NCBI GenBank assembly: GCA_002427975.1
Contig: DIZT01000135.1
Span: 39,616 to 45,080 of the forward strand
Direction: 5' to 3'
Length of the DNA stretch: 5,465 nt
Source of the DNA: Micrococcaceae bacterium UBA6021
GTDB lineage: Bacteria > Actinomycetota > Actinomycetes > Actinomycetales > Micrococcaceae
Of the stretch, positions 1-4,258 are shown in pieces. How positions within the stretch are numbered: position 1 is the stretch's first letter; every line of letters begins with the position of its first letter. A program made the translations under genes and the position numbers. The notes beneath the pieces are model-generated. The model was not told the origin of the DNA. It did no database searches and saw nothing but the letters and a program-made list of their open reading frames with translations.

Positions 1-40
1 GAGGCCTTTATCTGGACAAAAACTCAGGGGTGGGGTGGTG

Positions 41-304
41 TTAGACGATGTCCTGGGACTTGGCGAAGCGGCTGATGGCCCGCTGCGTGCCGCGGTTGGC
101 GAGCACCTGGATGATGGCGCTAACCGAGGCTGAAATAAGCGCGAAGGTCAGGGCCGAACGGAGGCTCGTGGGGGTGTCTTCGTGTTTGCCTGTGGGCGGC
201 TTGTTGCCGGTGGACTTTTCCCACACGGCGTTGACCATCTTGGTGCCAACCAATCCGGCGCCGATGCTGATTCCTGTGCCAAGCAGCTTGATGAGCAGGT
301 TCAT
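41..304 (-). CDS. DUF4235 family small membrane protein
   Basis: The 87-residue protein matches the actinobacterial DUF4235 pattern: an N-terminal KLLGTGISIGAGLVGTKMV segment, a V-W-E-K-x-T-G-x-x-P-P turn near residues 26-37, then an LRSALTFALISASVSAII segment ending in a basic tail with a V-L-A-N-R-G motif. Two hydrophobic stretches, about residues 4-24 and 49-69, are probably membrane helices, and there is no catalytic motif. The function of the family is unknown to me. The ATG start is supported by AAGGAG at 313-318 on the minus strand, 8 nt upstream. The gene starts 41 nt after the stop of the upstream UPF0303 gene on the same strand, so the two are probably cotranscribed. Family assignment is from recalled pattern; the length is normal for it. 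Confidence 0.85.
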   Translation of the reverse strand: MNLLIKLLGTGISIGAGLVGTKMVNAVWEKSTGNKPPTGKHEDTPTSLRSALTFALISASVSAIIQVLANRGTQRAISRFAKSQDIV

Positions 305-345
305 TCGTTGAACTCCTTGTGATGGGATCCGGGACTGCCTTTAGC

Positions 346-888
346 CTAACCCGGCCGCATCGACTCCAGAATCTCCCGCAGCGCCTCCACCACGAGGTCG
401 TGGTCCTGCTGCTGGGGCAGGCCGGAAACGGTGACAGTGGCCACCGCGCCCACGCCGGCGACGTAGACAGGGAAGCAGCCGCCGTGGGCCGCGTAGACGG
501 TTTCGTCGTACCAGCCCTGGTCCTCGATCCGGCCACCCCCCAGCCGGGCCCGCAGGCCCACCAGCAGCGACGGGATTTCATACCGCGCGGCCGTGCGCTG
601 CTTCGCCCGGATCCAGTGCTCGTTGTCCGGAGTGGCTCCGTCCAGGGCCACATGGAACAGGACCTGGTCGCCCTTGGTGATGTCGATCGCGATGGGCAGT
701 CTCCGGCTCTTGCCGAGCTCCACCAGCAGCAGCCCCAGGTTCAGGGAATCATCCTTGGTGAAATGGGGAAATTGCAGCTCGCGGATCTCGCCGTCGATCC
801 GGGCGACCAAGGCCTCCAGCGCCCCGGCAGGCTGGGCGTCGTCGGAGTCGGGATCGAACGCTGTCAGAGGGGAAGAATCGGTGGTCAT
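346..888 (-). CDS. UPF0303 / HbpS-like heme-degrading-domain protein
   Basis: This is a 180-residue soluble protein with no signal peptide or membrane helix. It resembles the UPF0303 (HbpS/GlcG-like, formerly DUF336) family. Visible landmarks are the N-terminal L-Q-F-P-H-F segment, D-x-L-x-L-G-L-L-L, then L-P-I-A-I-D-I, an H-W-I-R-x-K-x-R-T-A segment, and the A-A-H-G-G-C-F-P-V motif followed by G-V-G-A-V-A-T-V-T-V-S-G-L-P-Q-Q-Q-D-H. Relatives are often annotated as heme-degrading because of the HbpS fold, but an enzyme activity here is only inferred. I chose the ATG at 888 because a TANNNT element (TAGATT, 896-901) lies just upstream and would leave the in-frame TTG at 897 outside the transcript. 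Starting at TTG would add three residues. No strong Shine-Dalgarno precedes either start. It reads away from the riboswitch operon and is followed by the DUF4235 gene. Confidence 0.85.
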   Translation of the reverse strand: MTTDSSPLTAFDPDSDDAQPAGALEALVARIDGEIRELQFPHFTKDDSLNLGLLLVELGKSRRLPIAIDITKGDQVLFHVALDGATPDNEHWIRAKQRTAARYEIPSLLVGLRARLGGGRIEDQGWYDETVYAAHGGCFPVYVAGVGAVATVTVSGLPQQQDHDLVVEALREILESMRPG

Positions 889-895
889 GGCCCAC

Positions 896-901
896 AATCT
901 A
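896..901 (-). promoter_or_regulatory. Candidate -10 element for the UPF0303 gene, near-leaderless
   Basis: Read on the minus strand, TAGATT fits the actinobacterial TANNNT -10 pattern. It is separated by 7 nt from the ATG at 888, so transcription would begin at or within a base or two of the start codon. This agrees with the absence of a clear Shine-Dalgarno. I see no good -35 at 16-18 nt upstream, so the call is tentative. Confidence 0.35.
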
Positions 902-915
902 CCCCGCCTGCGGTG

Positions 916-921
916 TAAACT
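916..921 (+). promoter_or_regulatory. Weak candidate -10 for the riboswitch-ykoEDC transcript
   Basis: TAAACT fits TANNNT and would start RNA near 928, which leaves the whole aptamer (from 951) inside the transcript. No recognisable -35 lies 16-18 nt upstream. It is only 14 nt from the oppositely oriented TAGATT element, so the divergent promoters would overlap. Confidence 0.22.
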
Positions 922-950
922 TGAGCACGCCCATCAGGGCAGATTTATTA

Positions 951-1072
951 CGACAGGGGAGCGCCGCCGTCGGACATCACTGGCATGCCAGGGAACCGCA
1001 GGCGGGCGCTGAGAGTGCGGACAGCCGCAGACCCTCGAACCTGATCCGGTTAGTACCGGCGCAAGGGAGTCG
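951..1072 (+). ncRNA. TPP riboswitch (THI element) aptamer
   Basis: All conserved THI-box parts are present in order. P1 is CGAC 951-954 with GTCG 1069-1072. P2 is AGGG 955-958 with CCCT 1032-1035. P3 begins with GCGCC 961-965 paired to GGCGC 1005-1009 and is longer than in compact examples such as E. coli thiM. The pyrimidine-sensing CTGAGA is at 1009-1014. A hairpin, TGCGG 1016-1020 with CCGCA 1025-1029, follows. The conserved GAACCTGATCCGGTTAGTACC block lies at 1038-1057, with CCGGT 1046-1050 paired to ACCGG 1055-1059, and the GCGCAAGGGA tail closes the domain. This element binds thiamine pyrophosphate and normally represses thiamine synthesis or uptake genes. It stands 77 nt upstream of the ykoE start codon, in front of a YkoEDC-type transporter, which is the expected target. 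Confidence 0.97.
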
Positions 1073-1080
1073 AGTTCTCG

Positions 1081-1121
1081 AAGTGTCCGGCATCGGCGGC
1101 AGCGCCGCTGCCAGGGCACTT
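1081..1121 (+). promoter_or_regulatory. Two-part hairpin between aptamer and ribosome-binding site
   Basis: An outer stem pairs AAGTGTCC (1081-1088) with GGGCACTT (1114-1121), 8 bp with one G-U. An inner stem pairs GGCAGC (1098-1103) with GCTGCC (1107-1112) around the 3-nt loop GCC. Nine unpaired bases on one side and a single A on the other separate the stems. The bases after it are TCCCC, not a U-run, so it is not a standard intrinsic terminator. It probably forms part of the riboswitch expression platform or positions the downstream stem; its role is inferred. Confidence 0.55.
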
Positions 1122-1124
1122 TCC

Positions 1125-1143
1125 CCTCCTGTTCCTCAGGAGG
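1125..1143 (+). promoter_or_regulatory. Shine-Dalgarno-sequestering hairpin of the TPP riboswitch
   Basis: CCTCCTG (1125-1131) pairs perfectly with CAGGAGG (1137-1143) around the 5-nt loop TTCCT. The right arm contains the complete AGGAGG Shine-Dalgarno (1138-1143), which lies 5 nt before the ykoE ATG. The stem would block ribosome binding, as expected for the OFF state of a translational TPP riboswitch. The left arm overlaps TCCCCT (1122-1127), which can instead pair with AGGGGA (955-960) of aptamer stem P2 and so offers a way to switch. The pairing is seen directly; the switching model is inferred. Confidence 0.75.
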
Positions 1144-1148
1144 ACCGA

Positions 1149-1799
1149 ATGACAACTGCAGCAATCAAAAACACCGGCAACACCTGGCGCGTTGTGGACA
1201 TCGTGGTGGCGGCGCTTATCGCGATCGCCGGCGGCGTCATTTTCTGGGCCTGGGACCAGGGTGCCGCCCTGGTTTCAGGACCGATGACCGCCGTTTATCC
1301 CCCGGCGACCGGCCTGATCGCCGGGGGCTGGATGATCCCAGCGGTGCTGGGCATGCTGATCGTCCGCCGACCCGGCGCGGCGCTCTTCTGCGAAACGGTG
1401 GCCGCCACCGGCGAACTCATCATGGGCTCGCAGTACGGCGCCACGGTGCTGATCTCCGGAATCCTGCAGGGCCTGGGCGCCGAACTGGTGTTCTTCCTGC
1501 TGGTGTACGGCAACTTCCGGTTCAGGTCCTTCCTGCACCAGAAGTACAACCTCATCGCCGCGCTGCTGGCCGGTGCCGGGGCGGGCCTTTTCTGCGGCCT
1601 CAATGATTCCTTCCTCCCGTGGGGCTGGAACATCGCCTACGAACCCGGTGACAAGCTCGCCTACATCGTGTTCTGCACCATCTCCGGCGCCGTGATTGCG
1701 GGGGCCCTCTCCTGGATCGCCACCCGCGGCCTGGCCCGGACCGGCGTGCTGAGCTCCTTCGCGTCCCGGAAGGCAGCGTCGGAGCCCGTCTTCAACTGA
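1149..1799 (+). CDS. ykoE: YkoE-type S component of a thiamine/HMP ECF transporter
   Basis: This 216-residue integral membrane protein matches the YkoE family of substrate-binding (S) components. Hydrophobic segments lie at about residues 15-35, 47-71, 76-92, 97-120, 134-151 and 170-191, giving roughly six helices. A W-A-W-D-Q-G stretch follows helix 1 and a charged R-F-R-S-F-L-H-Q-K-Y loop sits near 124-133. The protein should bind thiamine or its pyrimidine moiety (HMP) outside the membrane and deliver it through the YkoD/YkoC module. The substrate is inferred from the upstream TPP riboswitch and from the family. The ATG at 1149 is fixed by AGGAGG at 1138-1143; longer in-frame starts would run into the aptamer. 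Its TGA overlaps the ykoD ATG by one base (TGATG). I see no ykoF (thiamine-binding) gene, which accompanies this set in Bacillus. Thiamine versus HMP cannot be told from sequence alone. Confidence 0.92.
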   Translation: MTTAAIKNTGNTWRVVDIVVAALIAIAGGVIFWAWDQGAALVSGPMTAVYPPATGLIAGGWMIPAVLGMLIVRRPGAALFCETVAATGELIMGSQYGATVLISGILQGLGAELVFFLLVYGNFRFRSFLHQKYNLIAALLAGAGAGLFCGLNDSFLPWGWNIAYEPGDKLAYIVFCTISGAVIAGALSWIATRGLARTGVLSSFASRKAASEPVFN

Positions 1800-3367
1800 T
1801 GACCGCTTCCGACGCCGGCGCTTCCGGAGTGCGCCCCGCCGCGGTGTCAGCCCGTGGCTGGGGCTGGCGGCATGCCGGCCGTTCCTCACCCGCCGTGCAC
1901 GGGCTCGACCTGGACATCGCACCGGGCGAGCGGGTGCTGCTGCTGGGCCCCTCGGGCGCGGGCAAGTCAACGCTGCTGCACGCGCTCGCCGGGGTGCTGG
2001 GGGATGAAGGGGACGACGCCGACGAGACCGGTTCGCTGCTGATCGACGGTGTGGTGCCCCGCGGGCAGCGCGGCCGCTCGGGCCTGATGCAGCAGGATCC
2101 CGAAACGCAGGTGGTTCTTTCGCGGCTGGGTGACGACGTCGCCTTCGGCGCCGAGAACCTCGCCGTTCCGCGGGATGAGATCTGGCGGCGCGTCCATGAA
2201 GCTCTCGACGACGTCGGGTTGCGGAGTCCCGACGGCGGGCTCCCGCTCGACCACCCGACGTCGGCCCTGTCCGGCGGGCAGAAGCAGCGCCTGGCGCTGG
2301 CAGGGATCCTCGCGATGCGCCCCGGGCTGATCCTGCTGGACGAGCCCACCGCAAACCTCGATCCCGCCGGAGTGTTGGAAGTCCGGGACGCCGTAGACCG
2401 CTGCCTGGACAAAACCGGGGCCACGCTGGTGGTGGTGGAACACCGGGTGTCCGTCTGGAAGGACGTGGTGGACCGGATTGTGGTGCTCCAGCCGGGCTCG
2501 GCAGCCGGCTCCGGTAGTACCCCCGCAGTCCTGCTGGACGGGCCGCCGGACCAGGTGCTCTTTGAGGCACGGGACATGCTGATCGGCGCGGGCGTCTGGG
2601 TGCCGGGGTATGTCCCGGCAACCCGCCGGCGCATGTCCGCAGGCTCCGGTGACCTGCTGCTGGCCGCCGAGGACCTTGCCGTCTCCCGGGAGCGTCCGCG
2701 CCGCCGCGGCTTCCGGACCGTTCCGCCCGTGCCGGTGCGGTCGGGCATCACGGCCCAGGTCCGTTCAGGCCAGGCGCTCACCGTCACGGGTCCCAATGGC
2801 GCCGGCAAGTCAACGTTTGCGCTGACGCTCGCCGGACTTTTGGCGCCGGTGGCGGGGAAAGTGTCCGCCGCCGTCGGGCTTTCCGAGGGCGCCGGCATCG
2901 ATCCCTTCACCTGGAAGGCAAACCAACTCATTTCCCGCATCGGAACCGTGTTCCAGGAGCCCGAGCACCAGTTCGTCACCGGCCGCGTGCTGGACGAGCT
3001 GATGTTCGGTCCGCGGCACCTGGGGCATGGCGAGGAACGTGTTGATGAGCTGCTGGAGCGGCTGCGCCTGACGCACCTGGTGGACGCCAATCCGTACACG
3101 CTGTCCGGCGGCGAAAAACGGCGCCTCTCGGTGGCCACGGTCCTGGCGGCGCGCCCGCGTGTGCTGGTGCTCGACGAGCCCACGTTCGGCCAGGACGCCA
3201 ACACCTGGGCCGAGCTCGCGTCGTTCCTCTCCGAATTGCTCGACGCCGGGACCTCCGTGGTTTCCGTGACCCACGACCAGGAGTTCAGCGCCGTCCTGGG
3301 CGGTGCCGAACTGCGGCTTGGCCCGGCCGCGCGCGGCGGCGCCCGCCAGGAAGCAGGTGCGGCATGA
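1799..3367 (+). CDS. ykoD: YkoD-type ECF transporter ATPase with two fused ABC domains
   Basis: The 522-residue cytoplasmic protein carries two complete ATP-binding cassettes in tandem, so one chain supplies both ATPase subunits of an ECF importer. Domain 1 has Walker A GPSGAGKST (50-58), a Q-loop MQQDPETQ (97-104) followed by D-V-A-F-G, signature LSGGQ (157-161), Walker B LILLDEP (177-183, catalytic Glu182) and switch His215. Domain 2 has Walker A GPNGAGKST (330-338), Q-loop FQEPEHQF (385-392), signature LSGGE (435-439), Walker B VLVLDEP (455-461, Glu460) and His492. All key residues are intact in both halves, so both sites should be active. A Gly/Pro/Arg-rich linker spans about 231-285. The Q-x-P-x-x-Q pattern is typical of ECF ATPases. 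The start overlaps the ykoE stop by one base, with only a weak GGAG 14 nt upstream, which suggests translational coupling. Single fused ATPases of this length are normal for YkoD. Confidence 0.95.
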   Translation: MTASDAGASGVRPAAVSARGWGWRHAGRSSPAVHGLDLDIAPGERVLLLGPSGAGKSTLLHALAGVLGDEGDDADETGSLLIDGVVPRGQRGRSGLMQQDPETQVVLSRLGDDVAFGAENLAVPRDEIWRRVHEALDDVGLRSPDGGLPLDHPTSALSGGQKQRLALAGILAMRPGLILLDEPTANLDPAGVLEVRDAVDRCLDKTGATLVVVEHRVSVWKDVVDRIVVLQPGSAAGSGSTPAVLLDGPPDQVLFEARDMLIGAGVWVPGYVPATRRRMSAGSGDLLLAAEDLAVSRERPRRRGFRTVPPVPVRSGITAQVRSGQALTVTGPNGAGKSTFALTLAGLLAPVAGKVSAAVGLSEGAGIDPFTWKANQLISRIGTVFQEPEHQFVTGRVLDELMFGPRHLGHGEERVDELLERLRLTHLVDANPYTLSGGEKRRLSVATVLAARPRVLVLDEPTFGQDANTWAELASFLSELLDAGTSVVSVTHDQEFSAVLGGAELRLGPAARGGARQEAGAA

Positions 3368-4158
3368 GGGATGCCCTGACCCTCCGCGGCAACCACGCGC
3401 TGTTGACGCGCGCCAACCCGCTGGCCAAGTTCGCCGTCGTTTTCCTCATCACTCTGGTGTTGGCGCTCTCCATCGACTGGGTGTCCGCCACTACCGCGCT
3501 CGTTGCCGAGCTGGCGCTCTTCCCCCTGGCCGGCCTCACCCTGCGCCTGTTGTGGCAGCGCGGCTGGCCGCTGGTCATCGCGGCTGCCCTGGGCGGCTGG
3601 AGCACGGCGATCGTCGCGGCGGACAGCGGCGCTGTACTGCTCAACGTCGGGATCTGGTCCATCAGCGAAGGCTCCCTTCGGCTGGGAATCGGTTTTATGC
3701 TGCGTGGGCTCGCGATTGCCCTGCCGGCGATCCTGCTCATGACGTGCACAGACCCGACCGACCTCGCCGATGCGCTGGCCCAGAAGGCCCGGTTGCCGCA
3801 CCGTTTTGTCCTGGGCACGCTGGCCGCGATGCGGCTGGTGGGACTCATGGCGGAGGAGTGGCAGACCATCGGCATGGCGCGGCGGGCCCGCGGCGTGGGC
3901 TCGCAGGGCAGTCCGCTGCAACGGCTGCGGGCAACGCTCGGGCAGAGCTTTGGGCTCCTGGTCCAGGCCATCCGCCGCGCGTCCCGGCTGGCCATCACCA
4001 TGGAAGCGCGCGGTTTTGGCACCGGGCAGCGGACGTGGGCCCGGGAATCCACCTATTCGCCGCTGGACGCCTGGGTGCTGGTGGGCGGCGTGCTGATCGC
4101 GGCGGCTGCTGTGGTTGCCGCGGCCGGGATGGGGACCTGGAACTTCGTCTGGCGTTAG
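3364..4158 (+). CDS. ykoC: YkoC-type transmembrane (T) component of ECF transporter
   Basis: The 264-residue protein is a CbiQ/EcfT-like scaffold that joins the ATPase to the S component. It shows the two diagnostic Ala-Arg-Gly signatures of coupling helices: M-A-R-R-A-R-G (ARG at 175-177) and T-M-E-A-R-G-F-G (ARG at 215-217). These insert into the ATPase domains and pass on ATP-driven movement. Hydrophobic segments lie at about residues 21-38, 42-62, 68-86, 108-128 and 235-255. The N-terminal N-P-L-A-K-F motif (18-23) is also typical. The ATG overlaps the ykoD TGA as ATGA (4 nt). AGGAAG at 3348-3353, inside ykoD, can serve as the ribosome-binding site. It is the last gene of the operon; the next gene begins 100 nt later with its own promoter-like sequence. 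Confidence 0.94.
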   Translation: MRDALTLRGNHALLTRANPLAKFAVVFLITLVLALSIDWVSATTALVAELALFPLAGLTLRLLWQRGWPLVIAAALGGWSTAIVAADSGAVLLNVGIWSISEGSLRLGIGFMLRGLAIALPAILLMTCTDPTDLADALAQKARLPHRFVLGTLAAMRLVGLMAEEWQTIGMARRARGVGSQGSPLQRLRATLGQSFGLLVQAIRRASRLAITMEARGFGTGQRTWARESTYSPLDAWVLVGGVLIAAAAVVAAAGMGTWNFVWR

Positions 4159-4161
4159 GAC

Positions 4162-4171
4162 AGTCGCGACT
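4162..4171. repeat. Perfect 10-bp palindrome AGTCGCGACT after ykoC
   Basis: AGTCG|CGACT is an exact inverted repeat with no spacer, starting 4 nt after the ykoC stop and 88 nt before the MurA-like start. With no loop it cannot form a useful RNA hairpin, so it would make better sense as a protein-binding site on DNA. It sits far upstream of the proposed promoter. It could be chance in GC-rich DNA. Confidence 0.3.
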
Positions 4172-4225
4172 ATCGCATGAGGCGGGTAATTTGGCCGCCA
4201 CGCCGCGTGTTGGCGTCAAAATGCC

Positions 4226-4252
4226 TTCACAATAACTCATTCATGATATTTT
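4226..4252 (+). promoter_or_regulatory. Candidate promoter for a leaderless murA-like transcript
   Basis: TTCACA (4226-4231) differs from the -35 consensus TTGACA at one base. TATTTT (4247-4252) fits the TANNNT -10 pattern and lies exactly 7-12 nt upstream of the ATG at 4259, so RNA should begin at about the A of the start codon. The 15-nt spacer is slightly short. The region is clearly more AT-rich than its surroundings, and no Shine-Dalgarno precedes the ATG, which supports a leaderless message. Confidence 0.5.
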
Positions 4253-4258
4253 TGTGGT

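Noticed and set aside
1..40. A minus-strand T-run (18-22) downstream of the DUF4235 gene as a terminator.
   Set aside because: The C-rich sequence before the T-run has no self-complementary stem, so hairpin support is lacking.
346..897. TTG at 897 as the start of the UPF0303 gene.
   Set aside because: It adds only three residues, overlaps the likely -10 element, and the ATG at 888 is a better start codon. It cannot be fully excluded.
921..949. TTGAGC (921-926) and TTTATT (944-949) with 17-nt spacing as the promoter of the riboswitch transcript.
   Set aside because: Transcription would start at about 956, which removes the 5' strand of P1 (951-954) and part of P2 from the RNA. An upstream start is needed for a working aptamer.
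921..1148. Extending the ykoE frame upstream to an in-frame TTG at 921.
   Set aside because: The extension would translate through the TPP aptamer, and the residues are not like YkoE. The ATG at 1149 has a strong Shine-Dalgarno and a normal family length.
1275..2621. Long open frames on the minus strand opposite ykoE, ykoD and ykoC, including one spanning 1792-3921.
   Set aside because: They are Arg/Pro/Ser/Ala-rich low-complexity translations typical of antisense frames in high-GC DNA, with no domain motifs, and they overlap well-supported plus-strand genes.
4181..4215. Possible terminator after ykoC: GGCGG (4181-4185) with CCGCC (4195-4199), or CGCCA (4196-4200) with TGGCG (4211-4215).
   Set aside because: The stems are only 5 bp with loops of 9-10 nt, compete with each other and are not followed by a U-run. 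No convincing intrinsic terminator is visible.
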